NCBI RefSeq assembly: GCF_018623055.1
Contig: NZ_CP076019.1
Span: forward strand, 806,001 to 870,000
Length of the DNA: 64,000 nucleotides
Reading direction: 5' to 3'
DNA from: Halorubrum sp. 2020YC2
GTDB taxonomy: Archaea > Halobacteriota > Halobacteria > Halobacteriales > Haloferacaceae
Part shown: piece by piece, positions 43,697 to 53,084 of the stretch
Position numbering within the stretch: the first letter of the stretch is position 1
Layout of the letters: every line of letters begins with the position of its first letter
The notes under the pieces: generated by a model
What the model saw: only the letters and a program-made list of their open reading frames with translations
The model's database searches: none
Told to the model about the DNA's origin: nothing
Position numbers and translations under genes: made by a program

Positions 43697-46600
43697 CTAC
43701 GCCAGCGCCGCCGCCAGCTTCTCGATCGGGTGCGCCGGCTCCGGCACCTCGCCCGGGCCCTCCTCCAACTGCGTCCGGCAGGAGGTGCCGGGCGCGACGA
43801 GGGCGTCGCCGGCGCTGGCGTCCACCTGCTCGAACAGGGTCTCGCCGATCGCCTTGCTCATCGAGTAGTGCTCGGCCTCGTAGCCGAACGAGCCGGCCAT
43901 CCCGCAACAGGAGGAGTCGAGCGGGTCGACGCCGTACCCGGCGCGCCGCAGCACGCCGACGGCGTGGTGGTCCTTCTTCGTCGCCTTCTGGTGACAGTGG
44001 CCGTGGTAGGTGAGCGACTCGGTCGGCGCGTCGAGCGAGAGGTCCTCGTCGAGGCGGCGGACGTCGACGTACTCCATGACGCCGTAGGCGCTCTCGGAGA
44101 CGGCCGCCACGTCGGCGTCGGGCACGTCGCTCGCGCCGCCGTCGAGCAGGTCGTGGTAGTCGGACTGGAGCATGACGGCGTCGGAGGGTTCGACGACGAC
44201 CACGTCCCACCCGTCGCGCACGTCGGGCGCGAGCGTCTCGACGGCGTCTCTCGCCGTGGCGCGGGAGACGTCGAGCATCCCCTTCGAGTGGGGCGGGCGC
44301 CCGCTGCCGTCGACGTCCGGAATCTCGACGTGGCAGTTCGCCGCCTCCAGCACGCGCACCGCGGCCTTGCCCGCGCCGGGGTTCGTGTAGGTGGTGTACA
44401 CGTCGGGGAATAAGAGCACGTCGCGGGCGGCCTCCTCGCGCGGGACGCCCGCGCCGCCGCGCGCCTCGAACCAGTCGACGAGCGTCTCCGAGCGGAAGGT
44501 GGGGAGGTCCCGCTCCCTCGCGATCCCGAGCGCCTTCTCCGCGAGGAGGCCGCTCCCCGGAATCTTGTTCGGGAGGTTCGACAGCGGCGCGAACTTCGAG
44601 GCGAGCGGCGCCAGCGACTCGAAGTGACCGAGCAGCCGCGTGCGCAGGTCGACCCCGTGTTCCTCGTGGTGGGCGTGCTCCACTTCGGCCTTCAGCTTCG
44701 CCATGTCGACGCCGCTCGGGCAGTCCACCTTACAGCCCTTACAGCCGACACAGAGGTCCATCACCTCGGTGACGAACTCGTCGTCGGTCGGGTCGTCGGG
44801 GAGCTCGCCGGAGATGGCCCCGCGGAGGGCGTTCGCCCGGCCGCGGGTCGACTGGATCTCCTCGTCGGAGGCGCGGTAGGTCGGACACATCACGCCGCCG
44901 GTCGTCTCCTGCGGGCCGCGACACCCGCCGCAGCCGTGGCAGAGTTCGACCATCCCCTGCATCCCGTTGTCGACCGCCCACTCCATCGCGGGGTCGAAGC
45001 CGGCGTCGTACTCGTAGTCGGCGTCGAACCGCAGGTTCTCGCTCATGTCGGAGTCGCCGCAGACGTTCCCGGGGTTGAGCAGCCAGTCGGGGTCGAACGC
45101 GGTCTTGAGGTCGCGGAACGCCTCCCAGAGGTCGTCGCCGTACAGCTTCCGGTTCCACTGGGTGCGCGCGCGGCCGTCGCCGTGTTCCCCGGACACCGAC
45201 CCGCCGAGCCGGACCACCGCGTCGGTGACGCGGTCCGCGATGTCGACCATCGCGTCGACGTCGTCGACCTGCTTCGTGTTGATCAGCGGGCGGATGTGTA
45301 ACACGCCCGGCCCGGCGTGCGCGTAGAAGGTGGCGAACGTGTCGTTGTCCTCGAGGATCTGCTGGAACTCGCGGGTGTACTCGGGGAGGTGTTCCGGCGG
45401 GATGGCGCAGTCCTCGATGAAGGAGATGTGCTTCTCGTCGGTGGTGCGCGAGAGCAGGATCGGGAGGCCCGCCTTGCGCATCTTCCAGAACCGGTCGCGC
45501 TTCGCGGGGTCGTGCGCCTCCATCGCGTGAGCCGCCCGCCGGGGATGGCTCGTCGTCTCCGCGGCGCCGTCGCTCGGGTCGGCCGCGGTGTCGACGGCCG
45601 CGCCGTCCCCGTCGGCGGCCCCGCCGTTGGCGGCGGCGCCCACCCGGTCCGCGATCAGGTCCGCGACCTTCCGTTTCCCTTCGGCGTCGCTCTCGGCGTA
45701 GAACTCGACGAGCAGCACGGAGTCGGTGCCGTCGGGTAACATGCCGACCACGTCCTCGAACTCCGGCGTGTCGGCCGCCAGCCCGAGCAGGACGTCGTCC
45801 ATCACCTCGACGGCGGCGGGGTCGTGTTCCAGACACGCCGCCACGTCCTCCATCGCGTCGAGGAGGTCGTCGTAGGTGAGCAGCGCGACCGCCTTCGTCT
45901 CGGGGATCTCGACGAGCGAGACGGTCGCTTCCGTGACGGTCGCGAGGGTCCCCTCGCTGCCGGCCATCAGGCGGCCGAGGTTGACGACGCCCTCCTCGCC
46001 GTACTCGCCGCGGTGCTCCGCGAGCAGGCGGTCGAGGTTGTAGCCCGAGACGTTCCGCTTCAGCTCCGGGAAGCGATCGTCGATCTCGTCTGCCTCCTCG
46101 TCGAGGACCCGGACGACCTCGGCGTAGATTCGGGGCAGCAGGTCGTCGGCTTCGGGGTCCGCCGACTCCCGCAGGTCCGCGACCGCGACCTCGCCGAACG
46201 TCGTCACGGTCCCGTCCGCGAGGACGACCTCCAGCTCCTCGACGTAGTGGTCGGTCTTGCCGTACTTCAGCGAGTGCGAGCCGGTGGAGTTGTTCCCGAT
46301 CGCGCCGCCGACGGCGGACTTGTCGCGCCACGCCGGGTCGGGGGCGAACTTCAGGCCGGCGTCCTCGACCGCGGCGTTGAGGTCGCCGACGTACGCGCCG
46401 GCCTGAACGCGGGCGGTCCGGGCGTCGGGATCGGTCGAACGGACCCCGTCCATCTCGCCGGTCAGGTCGAGGACGACCGCCTCGTTGACGGTCTGTCCCG
46501 CGAGCGAGGTGCCGCCGCCGCGGGGGAGGACCGGAATCTCCTCCTCGAAGCAGTACTCGTGGACGGCCGCGACGTCCGCGGTCGACTCCGGGATCACGAC

Positions 46601-46789
46601 CCCGATCGGGGTGACCTCGTACGCCGAGGCGTCGGTCGCGTACAGCCGCCTCGAGTAGTCGTCGAACCGCACGTCGCCGTCGACGCGGCGGTCGAGCGCG
46701 TCGACGAGGTCCGGCCGTTCCACCGCGCCGCCAGTGTAGTCGAAGTCCCCGCCGTCCGTCGGCTCCGGGTCCGGGGTGTTAGTCGCCAT
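43697..46789 (-). CDS. FAD-linked oxidase fused to Fe-S/CCG domains (D-lactate/glycolate dehydrogenase type)
   Basis: This 1,030-residue fusion begins with an FAD_binding_4 domain (PRGGGTSLAGQTVNEAVVLD and SAVGGAIGNNSTGSHSLKYG), then an FAD-oxidase C domain. A 4Fe-4S region follows (CHGCGGCRGPQETTGGVMCP and CVGCKGCKVDCPSGVDMAKL), then a C-terminal CCG segment (SYHGHCHQKA-type and DSSCCGMAGSFGYEAEHYSM). This is the GlcD-GlcF or Dld layout that oxidises D-lactate or glycolate and passes electrons to quinone or a carrier. It is divergent from lutC. Confidence 0.93.
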   Translation of the reverse strand: MATNTPDPEPTDGGDFDYTGGAVERPDLVDALDRRVDGDVRFDDYSRRLYATDASAYEVTPIGVVIPESTADVAAVHEYCFEEEIPVLPRGGGTSLAGQTVNEAVVLDLTGEMDGVRSTDPDARTARVQAGAYVGDLNAAVEDAGLKFAPDPAWRDKSAVGGAIGNNSTGSHSLKYGKTDHYVEELEVVLADGTVTTFGEVAVADLRESADPEADDLLPRIYAEVVRVLDEEADEIDDRFPELKRNVSGYNLDRLLAEHRGEYGEEGVVNLGRLMAGSEGTLATVTEATVSLVEIPETKAVALLTYDDLLDAMEDVAACLEHDPAAVEVMDDVLLGLAADTPEFEDVVGMLPDGTDSVLLVEFYAESDAEGKRKVADLIADRVGAAANGGAADGDGAAVDTAADPSDGAAETTSHPRRAAHAMEAHDPAKRDRFWKMRKAGLPILLSRTTDEKHISFIEDCAIPPEHLPEYTREFQQILEDNDTFATFYAHAGPGVLHIRPLINTKQVDDVDAMVDIADRVTDAVVRLGGSVSGEHGDGRARTQWNRKLYGDDLWEAFRDLKTAFDPDWLLNPGNVCGDSDMSENLRFDADYEYDAGFDPAMEWAVDNGMQGMVELCHGCGGCRGPQETTGGVMCPTYRASDEEIQSTRGRANALRGAISGELPDDPTDDEFVTEVMDLCVGCKGCKVDCPSGVDMAKLKAEVEHAHHEEHGVDLRTRLLGHFESLAPLASKFAPLSNLPNKIPGSGLLAEKALGIARERDLPTFRSETLVDWFEARGGAGVPREEAARDVLLFPDVYTTYTNPGAGKAAVRVLEAANCHVEIPDVDGSGRPPHSKGMLDVSRATARDAVETLAPDVRDGWDVVVVEPSDAVMLQSDYHDLLDGGASDVPDADVAAVSESAYGVMEYVDVRRLDEDLSLDAPTESLTYHGHCHQKATKKDHHAVGVLRRAGYGVDPLDSSCCGMAGSFGYEAEHYSMSKAIGETLFEQVDASAGDALVAPGTSCRTQLEEGPGEVPEPAHPIEKLAAALA

Positions 46790-46947
46790 GAGAACTACTC
46801 ACGGTCGAGCGATGAAAAAGCTCCTGCCGTCCGCGCCTCGCGGGAACTCGGTGGTTCGAGACGCGCCGCCGACGGCCCCCTCGGGCGACGGTTCTGCGCC
46901 CCGAGAACGGCCGCAACACCCATATGCCGTCCGGCGAACAATCGTTC

Positions 46948-47505
46948 ATGACACTCGCAGACACGTCGGCGTTCACCGGTCGGCTCGACGACCTCGGCGT
47001 CGCGGTCTCCGCGGGGCCGCCGGCGGAGTGCGCGGCCATGATCGACGCGGCCGCCGGCGAGCCGGCGGTCGGGGTTCCCCTCGCGCGCTCGGGACCGGAC
47101 GGGTTCGTCGACTCGCCCGCGGCGCTGCCGGACCGAGTGGAGACGGACCCGACGACCGCCGCCCTCCGGGCGGCCCACACCGGCGTCACGGCGGCGTCGC
47201 TCGGCGTGGCCGAGTACGGCAGCGTCGCGCTGGAGGCCGACCCGGCCGGGACGGAGCCGGTGAGCCTCTTCGTCGACCGCCACGTCGTCGTCCTCCGCGA
47301 GCGCGACCTCGTCCCGGACATGCCCGACGCCTTCGAGTGGCTCGGCCCGCGGGCGCGCGACGAGTCGGTCGACGTGGTGTTCGCGACCGGGCCGAGCGCC
47401 ACCGCGGACATGGGCGGCCTCGTCCACGGCGCGCACGGGCCGAAGGAGGTCCACGTGGTGCTGTTGCGGGACGATTTCGACGACGAGGCGGAGGTAGACC
47501 GATGA
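46948..47505 (+). CDS. lutC: LUD-domain protein, LutC type
   Basis: The 185-residue LUD domain protein shows TGVTAASLGVAEYGSVALEA, VDRHVVVLRERDLVPDMPDA and FATGPSATADMGGLVHGAHG then PKEVHVVLL, the LutC/YkgG signature. LutC is a subunit of L-lactate oxidation. ATG 46948 is preferred; an in-frame ATG at 46924 would add 8 residues. It overlaps the next gene (ATGA) and is divergent from the FAD/Fe-S dehydrogenase. Confidence 0.88.
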   Translation: MTLADTSAFTGRLDDLGVAVSAGPPAECAAMIDAAAGEPAVGVPLARSGPDGFVDSPAALPDRVETDPTTAALRAAHTGVTAASLGVAEYGSVALEADPAGTEPVSLFVDRHVVVLRERDLVPDMPDAFEWLGPRARDESVDVVFATGPSATADMGGLVHGAHGPKEVHVVLLRDDFDDEAEVDR

Positions 47506-49793
47506 GCAGCGACGCCGACCCCGGCGGTCCCGCCGACCGCGCCGGCGCCGCGGAGGCGGACGCCCTCGACCGCGAGACGAAGGCCGAGCGCATCCGCGGG
47601 CTGCTGGCGACCGAGGGCGACGCGGTCGCGGCCAACACCCGCGGGTTCAACGAGGGGCGCTACGAGTCGACCGGTCGCCTCGACGGCTACGAGGCGCTGA
47701 AAGACGAGGCGCGCTCCATCAAGGAGGACGCGATCGAGCGGCTCCCGGAGCTCATTGACGAGGTGAGAGAGACGGTCGAGGCGAACGGCGGGACCGTCTA
47801 CCTCGCGGACGACGCGGCCGACGCGAACCGGTACATCCGCGAGGTCGCGGCCGAGCGCGGCGCGGAGCGCGCGGTGAAATCGAAGTCGATGACCTCCGAG
47901 GAGATCGAGGTGAACGACGCGCTCGCGGGCGACGGCGTGGAGGTCGTCGAGACCGACCTCGGGGAGTGGGTGCTCCAGCTGGCCGACGAGGAGCCGTCGC
48001 ACATCGTCGCCCCGGCGATCCACAAGTCCCGTGAGGGGATTTCGGAGCTGTTCGCGGAGCGGTTCGACCTCGACGACCCGCCCGAGACCGCCGAGGAGCT
48101 CACGATGTTCGCCCGCGAGCGGCTGGGCGACCTCGTGGAGGACGCCGACCTCGGGATGACCGGTGCGAACTTCGTCGCGGCCGACTCCGGAACGATGCTT
48201 CTGGTCACCAGCGAGGGCAACGCCCGGAAGACGGTGACCGCGACCGACACCCACGTCGCGGTCGCGGGCGTCGAGAAGCTCGTCCCGACCGTCGAGGACT
48301 TTTCCCCCTTCGTCGAGCTGATCGGGCGGTCGGGGACGGGGCAGGACGTGACCTCCTACATCTCGACGCTCACGCCGCCCGTGAACTCGCCCGTGCCCGA
48401 CTTCGCGGACGACGGGGCGCCGCTGGCCGACGGCTCGGAGTCCGACCGCGAGTTCCACCTCGTCTTAATCGACAACGGGCGCATGGCGATGCGCGACGAC
48501 GAGGAGCTGAAGGAGACGCTGTACTGTATCCGGTGTTCGGCCTGCTCGAACGCCTGCGGGAACTTCCAGAGCGTCGGCGGCCACGCGTTCGGCGGCGAGA
48601 CGTACTCCGGCGGCATCGCCACGGGCTGGGAGGCGGGAATCGAGGGGCTCGACACCGCCGCCGAGTTCAACGACCTCTGTACCGGCTGCTCGCGGTGCGT
48701 CCCGGCGTGTCCGGTCGGCATCGATATCCCGTGGATCAACACCGCGGTCCGCGACCGGATCAACCGCGGCGAGGCCGACCCGAGCCAGCTCGACTGGGCG
48801 TTCGAGGAGCTGGTCCCCGACGAGGAGCCGGGCGGCCTCGATCTGGCCACCCGACTGGTCGGCAACTACGCGACGCTCGCGGAGTGGGGGCACAGGACCG
48901 CACCGGTCGCGAACCGGCTCGCGAACGCCGGCCCGCTGCGCGCGCTCGCGGAGCGGGTCGCCGGGATCGACCGCCGCCGCGACCTCCCCGAGTTCGCGCG
49001 CGAGTCGCTCGTCGAGTGGTTCGAGGCCCGCGGCGGCCCGGCGGTCCCGGCCGACGAGACGACCCGCGAGGCGGTCGTCTACCCCGACACCGCGACGAAC
49101 TACGTCGACGTCGAGCGCGGGAAGGCGACCGTCCGGGCGCTGGAGGCGCTCGGCGTCCGCGTCGCGGTTCCGGACCTCCCCGGGAGCGGTCGCCCGCCGC
49201 TCTCGCAGGGGATGATCGCGACCGCCGAGTCGGCCGCCGAGGACGTGTACGCCGGGCTGGCGAGCCACGTCGACGCCGGGCGCGACGTGGTGGTGATCGA
49301 GCCGAGCGACCTCGCGACGTTCCGCCGCGAGTACGAGCGGTTCCTCCCGCGCGAGTCGTACGAGCGGCTCGCGGACGCGAGCTACGACGTGATGGAGTAC
49401 GTCTTCGGCCTGCTGGAGAACGGCGGCGACCCGGCGGCGCTGCGCGCGCCGAGCGAGGGCACCGGCCCGGTGGCCGCCGGGAAGCGGATCGCGTACCACC
49501 CGCACTGTCAGGCCCGCACGGTCGAAGTGAGCGAGTACGCGACCGCGACCTTCGAGCGGCTCGGCTACGACGTGCGCGTCTCCGACACGGAGTGTTGCGG
49601 GATGGCCGGCTCGTTCGGCTACAAGAGCGACTACTACGAGCTGAGCATGGACGTCGGGGAGCCGCTCCGCGAGCAGTTCGGGGACACCGACCGCACCGTC
49701 GTCGCGCCGGGCACGTCCTGTACCGAACAGCTCGACGCGCTGCTGGACTCGTCCCCGCGACACCCGATCGAAGTCGTGGCGCCGCGGGAGTGA
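47502..49793 (+). CDS. lutB: LutB-LutA fusion (L-lactate oxidation Fe-S protein)
   Basis: The 763-residue protein has an N-terminal LUD/LutB domain (SKSMTSEEIEVNDALAGDGV, TGANFVAADSGTMLLVTSEG). Two 4Fe-4S motifs follow (CIRCSACSNACGNFQSVGGH, CTGCSRCVPACPVGIDIPWI). The C-terminal LutA/CCG-like half ends with DTECCGMAGSFGYKSDYYEL and VAPGTSCTEQLDALLDSSPR. LutA and LutB are separate in most bacteria; the fusion puts the electron path in one chain. It is coupled to lutC and lies beside a D-lactate-type dehydrogenase, so the locus may oxidise both lactate isomers. Confidence 0.92.
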   Translation: MSSDADPGGPADRAGAAEADALDRETKAERIRGLLATEGDAVAANTRGFNEGRYESTGRLDGYEALKDEARSIKEDAIERLPELIDEVRETVEANGGTVYLADDAADANRYIREVAAERGAERAVKSKSMTSEEIEVNDALAGDGVEVVETDLGEWVLQLADEEPSHIVAPAIHKSREGISELFAERFDLDDPPETAEELTMFARERLGDLVEDADLGMTGANFVAADSGTMLLVTSEGNARKTVTATDTHVAVAGVEKLVPTVEDFSPFVELIGRSGTGQDVTSYISTLTPPVNSPVPDFADDGAPLADGSESDREFHLVLIDNGRMAMRDDEELKETLYCIRCSACSNACGNFQSVGGHAFGGETYSGGIATGWEAGIEGLDTAAEFNDLCTGCSRCVPACPVGIDIPWINTAVRDRINRGEADPSQLDWAFEELVPDEEPGGLDLATRLVGNYATLAEWGHRTAPVANRLANAGPLRALAERVAGIDRRRDLPEFARESLVEWFEARGGPAVPADETTREAVVYPDTATNYVDVERGKATVRALEALGVRVAVPDLPGSGRPPLSQGMIATAESAAEDVYAGLASHVDAGRDVVVIEPSDLATFRREYERFLPRESYERLADASYDVMEYVFGLLENGGDPAALRAPSEGTGPVAAGKRIAYHPHCQARTVEVSEYATATFERLGYDVRVSDTECCGMAGSFGYKSDYYELSMDVGEPLREQFGDTDRTVVAPGTSCTEQLDALLDSSPRHPIEVVAPRE

Positions 49794-49919
49794 GGCGGCG
49801 GAGCTGGAGCGATCGACCCGCGGGAGCGAGATGGCGGCCGACCCGCGGGAGCGGAGGTTGTCCGACGCGCGTCGTTCGACAACGAACGCTTATTACGCGC
49901 GCTCGTGACCGTATCGAGT

Positions 49920-50234
49920 ATGAACGCAGCCCCCGAAGAGATCACGTCGCTCGTCGGCCGCGAGGTGTACTCCAGCAACGGCGTCTTCGTCGGCGAAGTC
50001 GAGGACATCCAGCTGGATCTGGACGCCCGCACAGTCACCGGCCTCGCGCTGGCCGAACTCAACCACGAGCTGTTCGCCGGACAGGTCGGCGGCTCCACCG
50101 GCGTCATCGTCCCGTACCGCTGGGTTCGCGCCGTCGGAGACGTCGTCTTAGTCAACGACGTCATCGAGCGCTACGACGCCGGGGAGTCGGAAGAAGAGTC
50201 GGGCGAAATAGAGGCCCGCACGGAGAGTCGCTGA
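49920..50234 (+). CDS. PRC-barrel domain protein
   Basis: The 104-residue protein contains ITSLVGREVYSSNGVFVGEV, DIQLDLDARTVTGLALAELN and VIVPYRWVRAVGDVVLVNDV, the PRC-barrel pattern. Archaeal PRC-barrel proteins act in RNA processing, cell division (CdpB-type) or as docking modules; which one this is cannot be told here. It has a Glu-rich C-terminus. AACGCTTATTA at about 49883 looks like a promoter element. Confidence 0.88.
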   Translation: MNAAPEEITSLVGREVYSSNGVFVGEVEDIQLDLDARTVTGLALAELNHELFAGQVGGSTGVIVPYRWVRAVGDVVLVNDVIERYDAGESEEESGEIEARTESR

Positions 50235-50287
50235 GGGGGCGGACCGGACTCGCTGCCGCGCGTTCTCGCCGTCACCGACGGTCCCGA

Positions 50288-50614
50288 TCAGAACGGTAAC
50301 GCGTCGCGGAGGCTGGCGATCACGCCCCGCTCCTCGCGGCGCGCCTCGTCGAACACCGGGTAGAGCGCGTCCAGCAGCGCGGTCTCGTTTTCGAACTCCC
50401 GCTTGGAGACGCGGTCGAGCGCGTCCGAGAGCGCGAGAGAGCGCCCCTGTGCGTCGTACGGGACCTCCTCGTCTCCGAGCGCGTCGCGTAGCTCCGCGGC
50501 CGTCGCGGGAAACGACACCTCCGCCTCGTCGAGCCGCGCGTCGAGCGCCGCGATGCCGAACTCGATCGCCTCCGGCTCCTTCGTATCGCCGCCGCCCGGT
50601 GGCCGTGCTGCCAT
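50288..50614 (-). CDS. Small haloarchaeal protein, probably DUF5789
   Basis: The 108-residue product contains EFGIAALDARLDEAEVSFPA, TAAELRDALGDEEVPYDAQG and SLALSDALDRVSKREFENET, a small helical domain I recall as DUF5789. No catalytic residues are visible and function is unknown. Convergent with the PRC-barrel gene. Confidence 0.7.
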   Translation of the reverse strand: MAARPPGGGDTKEPEAIEFGIAALDARLDEAEVSFPATAAELRDALGDEEVPYDAQGRSLALSDALDRVSKREFENETALLDALYPVFDEARREERGVIASLRDALPF

Positions 50615-50701
50615 CGCCGCGGTGTATTCCCTCCGGCGGCTTGAAACCCCTGTTCTCCGCGCCTCGGGACGCTCCGGGGACTCGCTCGCGGCCGGATCGG
50701 C

Positions 50702-51118
50702 TCACTCCGGGACGGACTCGGTCGGCGGGGCCGCGTCGACGACGGCGAGTTCGAGACCGTCTCCGGACCGATCGAAGGCGGCGACGGAGTCGTCGTCGTA
50801 CGGCGGGACGGCGACGATCACCACGGCCGCGAGGTCGTCGGTCCGCGACACGCCGAGGAACCCGTCCGGGTGCGAGAGGAACCGCGCGCCCCCCTCGCCG
50901 GCCGGCGTCCCCAGGTCGACGCCGAACACGGAGTTGACCGAGCCACCCACGGACGGGAGCGTGAAGTGGGTCACCACCGGCGTCTCCGGGTCGAGTCCGA
51001 GGTCGGCCTCGAACTCGCCGGCGGCCGTCGCGGAGAGGCGGACGTTCACCTCGTCGGGGTCCTCGCTGGCGGCGCGCTCACGGAGCACGGTCAACAGGTC
51101 GCGGGTGACGTGTATCAC
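50702..51118 (-). CDS. MPN/JAB-like haloarchaeal protein
   Basis: The 138-residue protein has VTRDLLTVLRERAA at its start, then ETPVVTHFTLPSVGGSVNSV, GGARFLSHPDGFLGVSRTDD and AAVVIVAVPPYDDDSVAAFD. The pattern recalls a Mov34/MPN-like fold found in haloarchaea, though the JAMM motif ExnHxHx10D is not present, so it may be a non-catalytic relative. Confidence 0.55.
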   Translation of the reverse strand: MIHVTRDLLTVLRERAASEDPDEVNVRLSATAAGEFEADLGLDPETPVVTHFTLPSVGGSVNSVFGVDLGTPAGEGGARFLSHPDGFLGVSRTDDLAAVVIVAVPPYDDDSVAAFDRSGDGLELAVVDAAPPTESVPE

Positions 51119-51208
51119 TATTCGACCGTCGATAGGGCCCGGGGGGTCAAAAGGTCACGCACGGTTCGACCGCCGGGTTCGGCGGCCGTCTCCGGCCCCT
51201 GCCCGCGC

Positions 51209-51910
51209 TCAGAACGGTAGCGCCGACGTGAGCGTCTTCGCGTACAGTCCGGGGGCCTTCCGGCGCGAGTCGGAGAGGGCGTCCTCAAGCGCGACGGCCG
51301 CGCGCTCGTGGACGCCCACGCCGTGGCCGACCAGGACGCGCTCGGGGTCGAGTCCAGAGAGCGCCGCCGTCGGCGGCGTGAGCCGGAGCATCGGGTGGAC
51401 GCCGAGGCGCTCGCGGTCGCCGCGGAAGTAGGAGGCGTTACCGAGCGATTCGGGGACGATCAGCGTCTCCCCGTCGAAGAGCCCGACCTCCTGCCACGGC
51501 GGGAGCGAGGAGTCCCGGATCCGGACCGCCTCGAAGCCGGTGTCCGCGAGCCGCGAGCCGAACCGCTCGACCTCGACGTCGGGTCCCAACTCCTCCGCGA
51601 CTCCCGTCATCCACTCGGGGACGTACACCGGGGCGTCGTGGCGGGCGGCGAGTTCCCCGCTGTCGCGCACGTGGCGGTCCAGCCCGACCACGACGCCCGC
51701 GACCGTTCCGAGTTCGTCCAGCAGGTCGTCGACGCCGGGCGCGTCGACCGGGTCGACCACCCACACCTCGTCTTCGCCCGTCTCGTCGTTCCCGACCGCG
51801 AACGCGTGGCTCGCGCGCTCCATCGTCTCGTCGGGATACGCGATCCAGCCGACGCCACCGTCGTAGCGGTCGATCTCGTGGAGGTCCGGCTCGTCGCCTT
51901 TCATGCTCAT
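51209..51910 (-). CDS. Metallo-beta-lactamase-fold-like protein
   Basis: The 233-residue protein includes VWVVDPVDAPGVDDLLDELG, VVVGLDRHVRDSGELAARHD and APVYVPEWM, then FDGETLIVPESLGNASYFRG and RVLVGHGVGVHERAAVALED. Strand order and the HVRDSGELA helix are like an MBL fold, but the canonical HxHxDH is replaced by LDRHVRDS, so hydrolase activity is doubtful. It is conserved in haloarchaea. Confidence 0.6.
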   Translation of the reverse strand: MSMKGDEPDLHEIDRYDGGVGWIAYPDETMERASHAFAVGNDETGEDEVWVVDPVDAPGVDDLLDELGTVAGVVVGLDRHVRDSGELAARHDAPVYVPEWMTGVAEELGPDVEVERFGSRLADTGFEAVRIRDSSLPPWQEVGLFDGETLIVPESLGNASYFRGDRERLGVHPMLRLTPPTAALSGLDPERVLVGHGVGVHERAAVALEDALSDSRRKAPGLYAKTLTSALPF

Positions 51911-52000
51911 ACCATCCGTTCGGTCCGGACCCTTGTTAAGCCGTCTCTGTGGGAACGCCGATTCGGTGTCGGCGCCCCGGGCGGGCGACCGAGCGGCGAA

Positions 52001-52561
52001 TCAGGCGTCCGGCCACTTGATTGAGCAGCCCCGAGAGGGTCGGTCAGGAATCTCGACCTCGTCGCCCGCGAGCACAGCGTCGGCTGCGTCGCGAATATAG
52101 AACTCTGTCGGCTCGTCGTCGGGGTTGAGCGCGTCGTCGAGGCGCCCGTGGTAGCGCAGGCGCCACTCGCCGTCTTCGCGGCCGAAGAGGAACGGGTCGG
52201 GGGTACAGACCGCGTCGTAAGCGGCCGCGACCTCGCCGGCCTCGTCGCGGAGGTACGCGTCGTACGCGACGGTGCCGTCCGCGACCGCCTCGCGCATCGC
52301 CTCGAAGGAGTCCGCGGGGTACTCGTCCGCGTCGTTGGGGTTGATCCCGACGACCGCGAGGTCGTCGTACTCGGCAGCGAGGTCGTTCAGGAGGCCGATC
52401 TTCGCTTTCGCGTACGGGCAGTGGTTACACGTGAAGACGACGAGCAGCGCGTCCGTCGTGAAGTCGTCGAGCGCGTGCGTCTCCCCGTCCGCGCCGGGCA
52501 GTTCGAAGTCGGGCGCGGCGTCGCCGCGGTCGAGCGCCGAGTCGGATTCCATCTGGACCAT
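52001..52561 (-). CDS. Peroxiredoxin/thioredoxin-fold protein
   Basis: This 186-residue AhpC/TSA-like protein has APDFELPGADGETHALDDFT, LLVVFTCNHCPYAKAKIGLL (a CxxC with N-H between the cysteines), VVGINPNDADEYPADSFEAM and CTPDPFLFG. It is the family often annotated thioredoxin-like peroxiredoxin; it reduces peroxides or disulfides in the cytoplasm. Start at 52561 or, with equal reason, 52552. The C-terminal RPSRGCSIKWPDA is a family tail. Confidence 0.9.
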   Translation of the reverse strand: MVQMESDSALDRGDAAPDFELPGADGETHALDDFTTDALLVVFTCNHCPYAKAKIGLLNDLAAEYDDLAVVGINPNDADEYPADSFEAMREAVADGTVAYDAYLRDEAGEVAAAYDAVCTPDPFLFGREDGEWRLRYHGRLDDALNPDDEPTEFYIRDAADAVLAGDEVEIPDRPSRGCSIKWPDA

Positions 52562-52622
52562 ACGCGACCGTACGCCCGGGAGCCGAAAAGGCGTTGCGAG
52601 CCATATGGGCCGACCCGGTCGG

Positions 52623-53084
52623 TCAGGCCGTTGCGGGTTCTTCGCCGGTGTCGCTCCCGGTGAGTTCGACGTCGAGGCGGATGCGCTCGTATGGGAGGTA
52701 CGGCTGCTTCGCACGGCCGTCATCCTCGACGAGGAACACGATACCGTACTTCGCTAAGAGGGTGACGTCGTCGTGAACAGTCTTATAGTCGCGGTCGAGC
52801 GACTCTGCGAGCGCGCTGATGCTCTCTGCGGCGCCGTCGGTATCCATCAGCGCCTGAAGGAGACCGATCCGCCGGTCGGTGAGAATCTTCCGCAGCTCGC
52901 CGACCGTCGCGAACGATACTACCGCAGGCCGGGGCTCTCCGTCGGCGACCGCGTCGACCGCGTCCCGCGTGTCCTCGAACGCCTCGTCGAACGACTCGAC
53001 CGTGACGCGGAGCACGTCGGGATGCGGCCGCTCGCGAGGGTCGCTGTACTTGTCAGGCCAGCCGTCGTGGTCGGGGTCACTCAT
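52623..53084 (-). CDS. Winged-helix antitoxin-like regulator (TumA/HVO_A0114 type)
   Basis: The 153-residue protein has a central winged-helix: LRKILTDRRIGLLQALMDTD, SISALAESLDRDYKTVHDDV and TLLAKYGIVFLVEDDGRAKQ. It matches the HVO_A0114-like DNA-binding family, which pairs with TumE toxins. The 5' end overlaps the TumE-like gene by 8 bp, so both are cotranscribed with the toxin first. It probably represses its own promoter. Confidence 0.82.
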   Translation of the reverse strand: MSDPDHDGWPDKYSDPRERPHPDVLRVTVESFDEAFEDTRDAVDAVADGEPRPAVVSFATVGELRKILTDRRIGLLQALMDTDGAAESISALAESLDRDYKTVHDDVTLLAKYGIVFLVEDDGRAKQPYLPYERIRLDVELTGSDTGEEPATA

